Shown one piece after another: positions 1 to 8,949 of a stretch of DNA of 64,000 nt. The stretch spans positions 186,001-250,000 of the forward strand of contig NZ_FNLB01000008.1 of NCBI RefSeq assembly GCF_900104145.1. The letters run 5' to 3'. The notes below the pieces were generated by a model. The model was not told the origin of the DNA. It searched no databases and saw only the letters and a list, made by a program, of their open reading frames with translations. Source of the DNA: Pseudovibrio sp. Tun.PSC04-5.I4 (GTDB lineage Bacteria; Pseudomonadota; Alphaproteobacteria; Rhizobiales; Stappiaceae). Each line of letters starts with the position of its first letter. Positions within the stretch are counted from its first letter, which is position 1. The translations under genes were made by a program, and so were the position numbers.

Positions 1-488
1 AATTTCTAATAAAGCTCCCAATGAATCCAAATAATCTTGAATAAAGTGAACATGAGGCTCTTTAATTTTTTGACGATTTTCAGTGAGCCAAGTGCTCATA
101 CCAACATGAAGATCGTCAAAGCTCAAGAAATTCCAATTTACTAAATCAAATGAAGGAGGAAACAGAGACATTAGGTGTTTTTCGCGGCAACATTTATCCG
201 CATTTTCGTAACGTTGAAGTTGAGATAAAGCAGGTAAAGATTTGAATTTTAATTCACAAATATGCTTACGACCGTTGTCATCTTCGATACTAAGATCAAT
301 ATTATTTTTTCTCTTTCAATGTGTTTAACGTTCGCTGGAATTTTCAAAATAGTGAGGCTATTTGGATAATTTTGCAAAAGCCAAGCTAGAAAATCTGAAT
401 GGAATAGTTCGTGATTCCCTCTTGAAATTGCATGGATCGGGGATGATCCTAGTATTTTACAATAGTCACGAATACGAGTCGACTGCAT
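1..488 (-). pseudogene. PD-(D/E)XK nuclease-family protein, frameshifted and cut by the window edge
   Basis: Read from an ATG at 486-488, the first ~60 residues contain HELFHSDFLAWLL, typical of the N-terminus of PD-(D/E)XK-fold proteins of the PF14281 type. This frame stops at 249. Moving to the -1 frame at the A6 run (T6 at 305-310 on the + strand) gives an open frame to base 1. It carries the nuclease core: IDLSIEDD, then CELKFKSLP about ten residues later (the D...ExK signature), then QLQRYENADK. The two parts join into one plausible protein, so I read this as a single gene with a 1-nt shift. The run is A AAA ATA in frame and is not a canonical slippery heptamer. A real mutation, a sequencing indel or recoding are all possible. 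The C-terminus lies outside the window, and function is unknown beyond the fold. Confidence 0.7.
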
Positions 489-773
489 ATGATGGTCTCC
501 TTATTCTAATAAATAGGTGCCTTTGATAAGGAAACGCGTCAATCCTTCCTTGGGGCAATCGGAAACTTGCCGTTTGCGGCACAGAGTTTTGGTTATGCGT
601 TGTATTCAAAGGGATTATTGTACACTCAGAGATATTTCAGGCAGTATGCGCTCCTAGTAATATTGCGTGCGGCTTGCGGGCCATTTTTCAAAAGCCGAGG
701 GTCATCGGCATTGCCATTGCAAATAATTCCAGCCGGAAATACGGCACGCTAGATAATTTGTGAGAGTAACCTG
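489..773. other. Intergenic region without a supported gene
   Basis: This stretch separates the divergent nuclease-like gene and the indolepyruvate oxidoreductase. A 61-codon open frame at 567-752 (+) has no recognisable domain and no convincing ribosome binding site, so I do not call it. Promoters for both flanking genes should lie here, but I could not pick out a convincing -35/-10 pair. Confidence 0.4.
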
Positions 774-3700
774 ATGGTTTCAAAAGATAATAGCGTTGGA
801 AGTGTCGCTTCCAAAAGCCATAACGCGCCGTCTTTAGATGACAAATACACCCAAACCAGTGGTGTTGTTTTTCTAACGGGCAATCAGGCTCTTGTGCGGT
901 TGCCGTTGCAGCAGCGGATGCGCGACGAGCTGGCGGGGCTGAACACCGGCGTATTTATCTCTGGTTATCGGGGGTCGCCGCTGGGGCGTTACGATATGGA
1001 GTTGTGGCGGGCGCAACTGCATCTGGACAAACACAGCATCGTTTTCCAACCGGGGGTAAACGAGGATCTCGCGGCCACCGCCATCTGGGGGTCTCAGCAT
1101 GTTGGCAACATGAAGATGCGCAACAAGGATGGCGTTGTTGGCTTCTGGTACGGCAAAACGCCGGGTGTGGACCGCTCTGGTGATGCCTTCCGTCACGCCA
1201 ACTTTGCAGGCACACACCCCAAAGGCGGCGTGGTTGCGTTGTGCGGCGATGACCATGCGGCCAAATCCTCCACTGTTGCAGGCCAGTCTGACCATGCGTT
1301 GATCGCCTCTGGCATTCCGGTGCTTTACCCGGCCAATCCGCAGGATATTCTGGATTACGGTGTGCTGGCAGTGGAGATGAGCCGGTTCAGCGGGTGCTGG
1401 GTTGGTTTGAAGTTGGTCACGGATGTGGTGGAAAGCGCGTCCAGCGTTGAGGTAGACTTGGACCGCATCACCATAGTGGAACCGGACATGAAAGCGCCTC
1501 CGGGCGGGGTCTGGATTCGTGAAATTGATATGCCGGTGATGCAGGAAAAGCGGTTGCTGGAAGAGAAAATTCCGCGGGCGCTGGCGTTTGCGCAAGTCAA
1601 CAACATCAACACAATCACACATGATGCCCATGAAGCTGAGATTGGTATTATTGGGGTTGGCAAGGCCTATTCTGATCTGCGTCAAGCCATGAACGAGTTG
1701 GGCCTGACCTCACTGGAAGCTGAAAAGCGCCGCATCCGTATTCTTAAAGTGGGTATGGTCTGGCCGCTGGATCCTAAGATCATCGAGGAATTTTCCAAGG
1801 GCGTTGATAAGATCCTCGTGGTTGAGGAAAAGCGCCCGCTGGTGGAAGAGCAGCTGAAATCCATTCTGTTTGATGCTGGCATGAGGCCAAAGGTGATCGG
1901 CAAAAGCCTACTGCCAAAATCTGGCGTTCTCTCTGCCGATCAGGTGGCCGCCGCGCTTGCGGAGTTTTTGGGTGACGAGGCGCTGCAACAAAAAGTGCCG
2001 GTGCCGATCAAACTCAAGCCCGGTCCGGTCCGCCGTCCGTCCTTCTGTTCCGGTTGTCCGCACAACACCTCCACCAAGGTGCCAGATGGCAGCCGCGCAT
2101 TGGCAGGCATTGGGTGTCACACAATTGCGTATTTCAATGATCCGGTGAAGACCAAAGCGCCCTCACAAATGGGCGGGGAGGGGATGCATTGGGTTGGACA
2201 GGCTCCGTTTACCGATGAGCCGCACGTCTTCGCCAATATGGGTGACGGCACTTATTTCCACTCCGGTTTCCTTGCCATTCGTCAGGCCGTCGCCGCCAAA
2301 ACAACCATGACCTACAAATTGTTGGTCAACGGATTTGTTTCTATGACTGGCGGACAACCGGTGGATGGCGAGCAATCCGTTCCGCAGCTGGTCATTGCTG
2401 TGCTCAACGAGGGCGCGTCCAAGGTGGTGATTGTCACTGAGGATGTAGACCGCGTGAAAGCGCAAGACATTCCGACAGGTATTGAAGTGCATGACCGCCG
2501 CGAGCTGGAAGCGGTGCAACGCGACCTGCGCGAGGTGAAAGGCGTGAGCATGCTGATCTACGATCAAGCCTGCGCCACAGAACGCCGCCGCTTGCGCAAA
2601 CGCGGCAAGTGGGAAGACCCGAAGGTCCGCACCTTCATTCACCCCGAGATTTGTGAGGGCTGTGGAGATTGCGGCGAGAAATCCGGCTGTCTTTCTATCG
2701 AGCCACTGGAAACGCCGTTGGGCCGCAAACGCCAGATCAATCAATCCAGTTGTAACAAAGATTTTTCGTGTGTTGAGGGGTTCTGCCCAAGCTTCGTCAC
2801 CATTCAAGGCGCTGAACCGAAAAAGGCAACATCTCCGGCTGAGCGGCAATTGGAAAGCGTGGCCCATGAGGTTCTGGCGGAACCTGAGCTGCCTGCGATC
2901 AACGGCTCTACCGGTCTGCTGGTAACAGGGATTGGCGGCACGGGTGTTGTTACCATCGGCGCGATTCTATCCATGGCCGCGCATCTGGATGGCAGCCGCG
3001 TTTCCACGCTGGATCTGACGGGTCTGGCGCAGAAGTATGGCGCTATCACAACCCACATGCGTATCGCTAAAACAGCGGATGGGTTGCAAAGCGCGCGCCT
3101 TGCCGTGGGTGAGGCGGATGTGGTGATCGGGTGTGATCTGGTGGTGACAGCCGGTGATGAAACTCTGACCACGCTGCGTTCTGGCTCTGCTCAAGTGGTG
3201 GTGAACTCGGAAGAGGTGCCAACCGCAGAATTTTCCAAGAACCCGGATTGGCAGATCAACGCGCCAAACCTTAAGGCGCGGTTGGAAGAGGTTGCTGGCG
3301 ATCGGCTTGCCTTCTTTGACACCACACAGGCGGCCAAGGATCTGTGCGGCGATGCGGTGATGGCCAACATGATGTTGCTGGGCATTGCGTGGCAACGCGG
3401 TCTGGTACCAGTCTCCCTTGGAGCGATCCGTCATGCCATCGAACTGAACGGAGTGGCGCGCGATAAAAACTTCGAGGCCTTCAATTGGGGCCGCCTGATG
3501 GTGCAGGACCCGGACCGGGTCGCCAAAGCGCGGGCACCGCTGGCAACTATCACAAAGCTGGACCGCCCCCTGCCATTGGAAGAGTTGATTGAAGATCGCG
3601 CCAATCGGCTTAAGGAGTATCAGGGCAACGGCCTTGCCAAAATCTACCGGCAACGCCTGATTGCGTTGAAAAAGGCAGGAGCTGGAGCAGACAGCCTGCG

Positions 3701-4232
3701 CACAGCTGCCTCCCAATACTTCCGTCTGCTGGCGCATAAGGATGAATATGAAGTCGCTCGCCTGTTCAGCCAACCGGCGTTTAAAAAGATGCTCACTGAT
3801 AATTTTGAGGGCGATCTGAATGTACGGTTCCACATCGGCGGCGGACCATTTGTGAAAACGGATAAGGTCACGGGCAATCCGGTGAAATCCGAGTTCGGCC
3901 CTTGGATGCTGAAGCTGTTTGGCGTGCTGGCTGGTTTGAAAGGCCTGCGCGGAACTTTCCTTGATCCATTCCGCAACTCTGAAGAACGCCGTCTGGCAGA
4001 TGAACTCCGATCCTCCTATGAGGAAGACATGGATCTCATCTGTGAGACGTTAAGTGCAACAGGGGAAACAATAGCGCATGACCTGCTGAGTTGGCCGGTG
4101 AAAGTGCGCGGGTACGGGCACGTGCGGGCAGACAATGCCACCAAAGCGCTGAACTTGCGCAAGCGACGCATAACAGCGCTCAACAAAGCACAAAGCAACG
4201 CAACGGATGATAAGGCCTCTGAAGTGGCGTAA
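774..4232 (+). CDS. Indolepyruvate ferredoxin oxidoreductase, fused alpha/beta/gamma form
   Basis: This 1152-residue protein oxidatively decarboxylates aryl-pyruvates such as indolepyruvate to aryl-acetyl-CoA in the cytoplasm, using TPP and Fe-S clusters. Domain order follows the fused family: a pyrimidine-binding/POR-alpha region (~30-400); a TPP-binding region with GIGCHTIAYF and an NMGDGTYFHSG motif near residue 490; an Fe-S region with cysteines at about 627, 630, 633, 638 and again 660, 666, 671; a POR-gamma domain beginning LLVTGIGGTGVVTIGA near 725; and a C-terminal DUF6537-like segment. Length matches the fused proteobacterial enzymes rather than the two-subunit archaeal IorAB. It stands alone, with a strong hairpin after the stop. 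The ATG follows a weak GAGAG. Substrate specificity is inferred from the family. Confidence 0.9.
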   Translation: MVSKDNSVGSVASKSHNAPSLDDKYTQTSGVVFLTGNQALVRLPLQQRMRDELAGLNTGVFISGYRGSPLGRYDMELWRAQLHLDKHSIVFQPGVNEDLAATAIWGSQHVGNMKMRNKDGVVGFWYGKTPGVDRSGDAFRHANFAGTHPKGGVVALCGDDHAAKSSTVAGQSDHALIASGIPVLYPANPQDILDYGVLAVEMSRFSGCWVGLKLVTDVVESASSVEVDLDRITIVEPDMKAPPGGVWIREIDMPVMQEKRLLEEKIPRALAFAQVNNINTITHDAHEAEIGIIGVGKAYSDLRQAMNELGLTSLEAEKRRIRILKVGMVWPLDPKIIEEFSKGVDKILVVEEKRPLVEEQLKSILFDAGMRPKVIGKSLLPKSGVLSADQVAAALAEFLGDEALQQKVPVPIKLKPGPVRRPSFCSGCPHNTSTKVPDGSRALAGIGCHTIAYFNDPVKTKAPSQMGGEGMHWVGQAPFTDEPHVFANMGDGTYFHSGFLAIRQAVAAKTTMTYKLLVNGFVSMTGGQPVDGEQSVPQLVIAVLNEGASKVVIVTEDVDRVKAQDIPTGIEVHDRRELEAVQRDLREVKGVSMLIYDQACATERRRLRKRGKWEDPKVRTFIHPEICEGCGDCGEKSGCLSIEPLETPLGRKRQINQSSCNKDFSCVEGFCPSFVTIQGAEPKKATSPAERQLESVAHEVLAEPELPAINGSTGLLVTGIGGTGVVTIGAILSMAAHLDGSRVSTLDLTGLAQKYGAITTHMRIAKTADGLQSARLAVGEADVVIGCDLVVTAGDETLTTLRSGSAQVVVNSEEVPTAEFSKNPDWQINAPNLKARLEEVAGDRLAFFDTTQAAKDLCGDAVMANMMLLGIAWQRGLVPVSLGAIRHAIELNGVARDKNFEAFNWGRLMVQDPDRVAKARAPLATITKLDRPLPLEELIEDRANRLKEYQGNGLAKIYRQRLIALKKAGAGADSLRTAASQYFRLLAHKDEYEVARLFSQPAFKKMLTDNFEGDLNVRFHIGGGPFVKTDKVTGNPVKSEFGPWMLKLFGVLAGLKGLRGTFLDPFRNSEERRLADELRSSYEEDMDLICETLSATGETIAHDLLSWPVKVRGYGHVRADNATKALNLRKRRITALNKAQSNATDDKASEVA

Positions 4233-4252
4233 TGCGGAAATAGTCTCATAAT

Positions 4253-4286
4253 AACAAGGGCGAGACCATGGGGTCTCGCCCTTGTT
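4253..4286. terminator. Strong hairpin between convergent genes
   Basis: A perfect 15-bp stem (4253-4267 with 4272-4286) closes on the loop ATGG. It lies 20 bp after the oxidoreductase stop and faces the end of the Gfo/Idh gene on the other strand, so it may terminate transcription in both directions. There is no long T-run on the + side. Confidence 0.7.
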
Positions 4287-4396
4287 CTATCTGGTTGAGA
4301 AAAGCCTGCACACATAACAACGCAAACCAACGCAAGCCCTTATTCCCGTGCCGGTGGCTGACTTATGCCCCTTCGTGATAAGGGAGGCAGAAGAGC

Positions 4397-5434
4397 TCAA
4401 TCCTTCAGGAATACGGTTCTGGTTTCTTTATCGCTTAGGTATGCTGCTTCAATAATGCGGATGGTTTGCATGGCATCCCGTGGTGAAACAGGAACCGGAG
4501 CACCCTCACGGATTGCATCCCGCATGGCCTCGTAAAACCGTTCATACCCACCGATCAAGCTTGGAACCTTCGTGCCTTCAGGTGTTGTGCCGTACAGTGT
4601 GCCCCAATCGTCTTCTGCCTCAACGCCCCACGTCAAATCTTCAGGCCCACCAGAGGCTTTCAGCACATCTTCCTGCGGGTCCATTCCGTAGGTGATGTAG
4701 GTACCTTTATCGCCGGAAACCTGAAAACGTGGGCCTTGTTCGGTACTTAGGCAATTGCCATGCAGGACGACATCGCAATTGTCATAGCCCAGAACGAGGT
4801 GGAAATGATCAACGGCTTTGGCATCTTTACGTTGTACGCGTAGTTTAGCCTGAACCGACAAAGGGGTTCCAAACAGGCAAAGAGCCTGATCAATGCCATG
4901 TGCACCAAGGTCGTAAAGGATGCCTGAGCCGGGCGCGTCCTGCTCTCGCCAAAGGCCCTTAATATCCGGGCGGTACCGGTTATAATTGCACAGGTAGGAG
5001 TGAACTTTGCCGAGGCGATCGGTTTTGATGAGGTCCTGAACCGTCAGGAAATCACAATCAAACCGGCGGTTATGGTAGACGGAGAGTTTGCGATCCTGTT
5101 GTTCAGCGAGCAAAATCAGTTCTTTAGCTTCCGCACTGGTGATTGTGAAAGGCTTTTCGACGACAACATGTTTACCAGCAAGCAGAGCTTTCTTCGCATA
5201 GTCATAGTGCAGCGTATTGGGCAGGCTGAGAACAACCAGCTCGATTTCCGGTTGCTTTAACAGTTCGTCAAAAGAAGTATATGGCGTGCAATCAGGGAGC
5301 TTGCTGCTTACCAACTCCGGCTTGCTGGAAACAACGGCAGATAGCTGAATGCCATCAACCGCAGTCAGCAACGGCGCGTGAAAGTTTTGCCCGGAAACAC
5401 CAAACCCAACAAGGGCAGTAATGACTGACTTCAT
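4397..5434 (-). CDS. Gfo/Idh/MocA-family NAD(P)-dependent sugar or inositol dehydrogenase
   Basis: The protein has 345 residues. The N-terminus has the Rossmann nucleotide site ALVGFGVSGQNFHAPLL, and KHVVVEKPFT near residue 95 carries the EKP lysine that defines the family. The C-terminal alpha/beta domain (~130-330) has the family's DLGAHGIDQAL histidine segment. Members oxidise hydroxyls of sugars or inositols; the beginning most resembles the YdgJ/IolW branch, but the substrate cannot be read from sequence. An AAGGGG lies about 9 nt before the ATG. It follows the PfkB kinase after only 20 bp on the same strand, so the two very likely form an operon for one carbohydrate. Confidence 0.85.
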   Translation of the reverse strand: MKSVITALVGFGVSGQNFHAPLLTAVDGIQLSAVVSSKPELVSSKLPDCTPYTSFDELLKQPEIELVVLSLPNTLHYDYAKKALLAGKHVVVEKPFTITSAEAKELILLAEQQDRKLSVYHNRRFDCDFLTVQDLIKTDRLGKVHSYLCNYNRYRPDIKGLWREQDAPGSGILYDLGAHGIDQALCLFGTPLSVQAKLRVQRKDAKAVDHFHLVLGYDNCDVVLHGNCLSTEQGPRFQVSGDKGTYITYGMDPQEDVLKASGGPEDLTWGVEAEDDWGTLYGTTPEGTKVPSLIGGYERFYEAMRDAIREGAPVPVSPRDAMQTIRIIEAAYLSDKETRTVFLKD

Positions 5435-5454
5435 AGGCTTATCGCCCCTTATTG

Positions 5455-6348
5455 TTATTCGCCCGCAGGAAAGTTTGTCTGTACGTTTTCAAGGTCTTGA
5501 ACAGTTGGCAAGGACGCCTCGTTGCCCAGGAACTGAATGGCATGTGCGGAGGCTGCCCGTGCCAGTTTGAAGTGGTCTTCCCAGGTGCCCTGAGGGTCTG
5601 CAAGGTAACCGTAAACATAAGCGCCGTGGAACGTATCACCCGCCCCATTGGTGTCCAGCACGCGCTCTTTTGGCACTTTAAGCGCTGGCAACCGTTTAAC
5701 CGGGCAGTTGTCTTCATACCACAACAGGCCTTTTTCGCCCTGAGTGACGCCGCCAACCTTCACACCCTTAGCCCGCAGATATTCCAGCGTGTCTTCAGGT
5801 GATTTCTCCAGCTGCTCACAGAACAACTCGGAGACGATCGCAACATCAATGTAATCAAGCAGTTCTTCGGTGTTGGAGCGCACAGCTCCGCCATCCAAGG
5901 ACGTCATGATGCCATGTTTACGGCAGGCTTTGGCGTAATGCAGCGCCGCTTCTGGAATGTGACCATCCACATGCAGCATGCGGCAACCAGCAAGGTTGAG
6001 ATCTGGGAACGGATGCAGGAAATCATTGTCACGACAACGCACGATGGCGCGTTTGCCGTCTTTTGGCATGATGAAGGAGAGCGAGCTTTCCTTCACCTTA
6101 CAGCTGTGAATTGGAATAGAGTATTTCGCAGCCATATCGCGGAACATGCGAGACAGCCAGTCATCTGCCATGGAGCACAGCAAATCAGGCGCAACGCCAA
6201 GGCGGGCGCACACAAAGGCAGCCGTTACAGCGTTGCCGCCAAAGCTGACTGCATAGTCCTGTGCAATCGCCTTTTCATCACCCGCTGGCATGGTCTCTGA
6301 CAAAAAGGTCACGTCAATGTAGGACTGGCCAATGAAAAGCGCTTTCAT
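5455..6348 (-). CDS. PfkB-family carbohydrate kinase
   Basis: This cytoplasmic sugar kinase has about 297 residues. It shows the family's N-terminal glycine-rich sugar-binding region (SFGGNAVTAAFVCARLG) and the C-terminal PfkB signature DTNGAGDTFHGAY, whose aspartate is the catalytic base. An in-frame ATG exists at 6358-6360, but GGAG lies six bases before the ATG at 6346-6348 (protein start MKALFIG), which I take as the start. It is first in a two-gene unit with the Gfo/Idh dehydrogenase. ATP-dependent phosphorylation of a sugar or nucleoside is certain at family level; the exact substrate is not determined. Confidence 0.88.
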   Translation of the reverse strand: MKALFIGQSYIDVTFLSETMPAGDEKAIAQDYAVSFGGNAVTAAFVCARLGVAPDLLCSMADDWLSRMFRDMAAKYSIPIHSCKVKESSLSFIMPKDGKRAIVRCRDNDFLHPFPDLNLAGCRMLHVDGHIPEAALHYAKACRKHGIMTSLDGGAVRSNTEELLDYIDVAIVSELFCEQLEKSPEDTLEYLRAKGVKVGGVTQGEKGLLWYEDNCPVKRLPALKVPKERVLDTNGAGDTFHGAYVYGYLADPQGTWEDHFKLARAASAHAIQFLGNEASLPTVQDLENVQTNFPAGE

Positions 6349-6369
6349 CCTATACTCCATTCAAATCCG

Positions 6370-6392
6370 AGCCACTCCATGAAGGAGTGGCT
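6370..6392. promoter_or_regulatory. Hairpin in the leader of the kinase gene
   Basis: Nine-base arms (6370-6378 and 6384-6392) with a 5-base loop sit about 22 bp upstream of the kinase start codon. The stem could be a leader structure or part of an operator. No T-run follows on either strand. The rest of 6361-6574 shows nothing clear. Confidence 0.35.
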
Positions 6393-6574
6393 GATAAGCA
6401 ATCACCCGGTTATCGGAGGGTGACTTTAGCAAAGTGCTTTACCATGGAAATCACGAATTGCGGACACTCGCAAATCTGATGTTTCAGTTTGTTACATTGG
6501 AGGTTGTTTTCACTGGTCTTTCCCCAAAATGAGCGAGCGCACTAGGGGGAATTACGTGCATTGTAAGGAGCGTC

Positions 6575-8008
6575 TTACAGCTCTCGTGGCAACGTGACGA
6601 ATATGCAGAACTTACCTTCTGAGGTCTCGCCCAGACTGATATCACCGCCATGAGCATTGACGATCTGCTTGACGATGGAAAGTCCGAGCCCAACACTGGA
6701 GGATTTCGTCCGTTCTGAGCTGTCATTGCGGAAAAATGGTTCAAATACTTTCTCATGCAAGTGCTGCGGAATACCGGGGCCCGGATCACTGATTGAGATA
6801 AGCAGTTGATCATGTTCCAGACTTTGCATTTGTACAGTGGCTGCACCACCATATTTGAGTGCGTTGTCGATGAGATTGCCAAAAGCACGCCGCAGTGCGG
6901 TTGGTTGGCCGTTCATGACAGCGCGACCTTCCACCTCCAGCTCCACTTCACCGCCACCACCGAATATATTGCGGCTCTGATCGGCGAGTTTGTGGCGTTG
7001 AGGCACAAAGACAACGTCATTGCCGGTATCCTTGTAGTCATCGCACAAGGATTGCAGCAGAGCGGCCAGAGAAAGCTGCTGCGGTTCTTCCAAAAGCGCA
7101 TTGAACCGCAGGAAATCGAGAGAAGCTGTGATGAGCCGTGTCATCTCCTCCACATCATGCAGCATGCGGTTGCGCAGGGATGTAGACTCGATCTGCTCCA
7201 GCCTCAACCGCAATCTGGTTGCCGGTGTCCGCAAGTCATGGCTGATGGATGCCAGCATGCGTTTTTGCTCTTCAAGCAATTGGGCGCGGGCTTCTTGCTC
7301 TCTCACCAACGTATCCTGCAGCGCTACTGCTTCCTCCGTATCCCACGGCTTCAGCTCCGCGCGATCATACTTCGCCAAGGACCTAAATGGAGCAGATGTG
7401 TGGTGAACCAAACTGCGGGCCAGAATGAGCACAGCAATGCTGCAAGCCAGGGCAATGATCAACAGAACGGGTTCTGTCATCCGGCCTTGCCAAAGTTTGG
7501 GGAAGCTGATTAAGCGCGCATTTATACGGCCTGAGGACGGCAAATAAAGCTGAGCAGACACGTCCTGACGGGTCACCGCCTCAACAAATACACTCAAATT
7601 TTCAATTGGATAAGTGACGTTAGGGGCTCCATTGGTGATCAAATCTGGACGAACTAACGTTCCCTCAACCACCAGCAAGGCGGGAAGCGTGGTTCCACTG
7701 AATTGGATCTGAACAGGCAGGTTGCCGGACCCGTTTGGGGAATACGATGATGGAGGCGTAACAACTTGAATATACTTGCCAGCATAAGGAGTAGATAGAG
7801 ACTTTTCCTGACCGGACATGCTGAGGTAGTGGCTCAGCTCTACGCCTGCTTCATAGGAGTTGGCCAGTGCCAACTCGCGACTGTTGTATGCGTTGAGCGT
7901 TAGCCCCAAAATCACAAAAACCGCGAGAACCGCAGTGATGAGAACCACAAGCATGCGGTTTTCGAGTGATCTGGGCAGGATGCTCAGGATCAGTCCTGAC
8001 AAAGCCAC
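6575..8008 (-). CDS. Sensor histidine kinase (EnvZ/GtrS-like topology)
   Basis: Inner-membrane sensor of 477 residues. A transmembrane segment at ~20-40 and another at ~178-198 enclose a ~135-residue periplasmic domain. A HAMP-like linker follows, then a HisKA domain with phospho-accepting H257 in ISHDLRTPATR, then a HATPase_c domain with N-box NLIDNALKYGG and G-boxes DPGPGIP and SVGLGLSIV. The start is a GTG at 8006-8008 preceded by GGAAAGAGC. It is co-transcribed with the response regulator 21 bp upstream. The pair is divergent from a CUT1 sugar importer, the arrangement known for GltR/GtrS beside glucose gtsABCD in Pseudomonas. Control of that importer is therefore a good inference; the ligand is unknown. 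Confidence 0.88.
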   Translation of the reverse strand: MALSGLILSILPRSLENRMLVVLITAVLAVFVILGLTLNAYNSRELALANSYEAGVELSHYLSMSGQEKSLSTPYAGKYIQVVTPPSSYSPNGSGNLPVQIQFSGTTLPALLVVEGTLVRPDLITNGAPNVTYPIENLSVFVEAVTRQDVSAQLYLPSSGRINARLISFPKLWQGRMTEPVLLIIALACSIAVLILARSLVHHTSAPFRSLAKYDRAELKPWDTEEAVALQDTLVREQEARAQLLEEQKRMLASISHDLRTPATRLRLRLEQIESTSLRNRMLHDVEEMTRLITASLDFLRFNALLEEPQQLSLAALLQSLCDDYKDTGNDVVFVPQRHKLADQSRNIFGGGGEVELEVEGRAVMNGQPTALRRAFGNLIDNALKYGGAATVQMQSLEHDQLLISISDPGPGIPQHLHEKVFEPFFRNDSSERTKSSSVGLGLSIVKQIVNAHGGDISLGETSEGKFCIFVTLPREL

Positions 8009-8029
8009 GCTCTTTCCGGTGCCATAGAA

Positions 8030-8746
8030 TTACACTCGCGTTACACTTTGAGAAAACAGATAGCCCTGATGGCGCACTGTCGTGATGAAGTCTTTATTCG
8101 GGTCAGTTTGCGCCAGTTTCTTGCGCAGACGGCTGATCAGAATATCAATGCTTCGGTCGTGGGAATCCACCTTCGCTCCGCGCAATACACGACCTAACGT
8201 ATCGCGTGAAATTGGTTTTTGCGGTGACTTTAGAAAAGTCAGCAGAGCATCAAATTCTGAGGAACTCAAATGCACTAGCACGCCGTCTGGTGCTTTCAAA
8301 TGGCGTGTTGCTTCTTCCAATACCCAACCGCTGAATTCGAAACGCTGCGCTTTGGGTGCTGCTGCGGTTTCAACGTGTTCTGTGCGGCGGAAAATTGCGA
8401 AGATACGTGCTTGTAACTCTCTCGGATTAAACGGCTTTTCCAAGTAATCGTCAGCGCCCAGCTCTAATCCCACAATGCGCTCAGTATCTCCTGTGATTGC
8501 GGAGATGATTATGATCGGCATTTTGGAAGTTTGGCGCACCCGCTGGCATAAGGTCAGCCCGTTTTCGCCCGGCAACATAATATCCAGCACCATCAAGTCG
8601 ATGTTTTTGGTGTCCAGAAGTTGCTTAGCTTCTTCTGCAGAATTTGCTGTGAGCACGGAGTAGCCACGGTCCTTCAGAAAATCCGCCGTCAGGCTGGCGA
8701 TCTCTTGGTCATCATCAACAATCAGTAGTGTTTTGTTCGAGATCAT
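8030..8746 (-). CDS. OmpR-family response regulator
   Basis: The protein has an N-terminal receiver domain with the acidic pocket LLIVDDD and phospho-acceptor aspartate in LMVLDIMLPG, plus the conserved lysine in LEKPFNPRELQAR. A C-terminal winged helix ends with DILISRLRKKL and IRT-type HQGYLF. Several ATGs are in frame. GAGG lies just before the ATG-ATG pair at 8744-8749, whereas the ATG at 8768-8770 has no Shine-Dalgarno, so I start at 8746 (MISNKTLLIVDDD). It is the first gene of the two-component operon and probably acts in the 8750-8949 divergent promoter region. Confidence 0.87.
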   Translation of the reverse strand: MISNKTLLIVDDDQEIASLTADFLKDRGYSVLTANSAEEAKQLLDTKNIDLMVLDIMLPGENGLTLCQRVRQTSKMPIIIISAITGDTERIVGLELGADDYLEKPFNPRELQARIFAIFRRTEHVETAAAPKAQRFEFSGWVLEEATRHLKAPDGVLVHLSSSEFDALLTFLKSPQKPISRDTLGRVLRGAKVDSHDRSIDILISRLRKKLAQTDPNKDFITTVRHQGYLFSQSVTRV

Positions 8747-8949
8747 CATACCTCGGTGTACCCATTTCAATCGCAGCCAGAAAGCTCTAACTCAATGCTG
8801 TATAACAAATCATTTGGACGTAGCGAGAGGAATGTGTATGCGTCAGGTTGTCTTGCACGCTCAAGTTCATTGGATTGTGGGATTATGCGCGATAAAATGA
8901 AGATAGAGTTTGCTAAAAGGGTCCTCTGGATACCCATCGGGAGATTGTA

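Noticed and set aside
567..752. 61-codon open frame upstream of the indolepyruvate oxidoreductase
   Set aside because: No domain, poor start context and no neighbour logic; probably chance.
873..3833. Long antisense open frames (up to 288 codons) under the oxidoreductase gene
   Set aside because: They are arginine/histidine-rich shadows of a GC-biased coding strand with no family resemblance.
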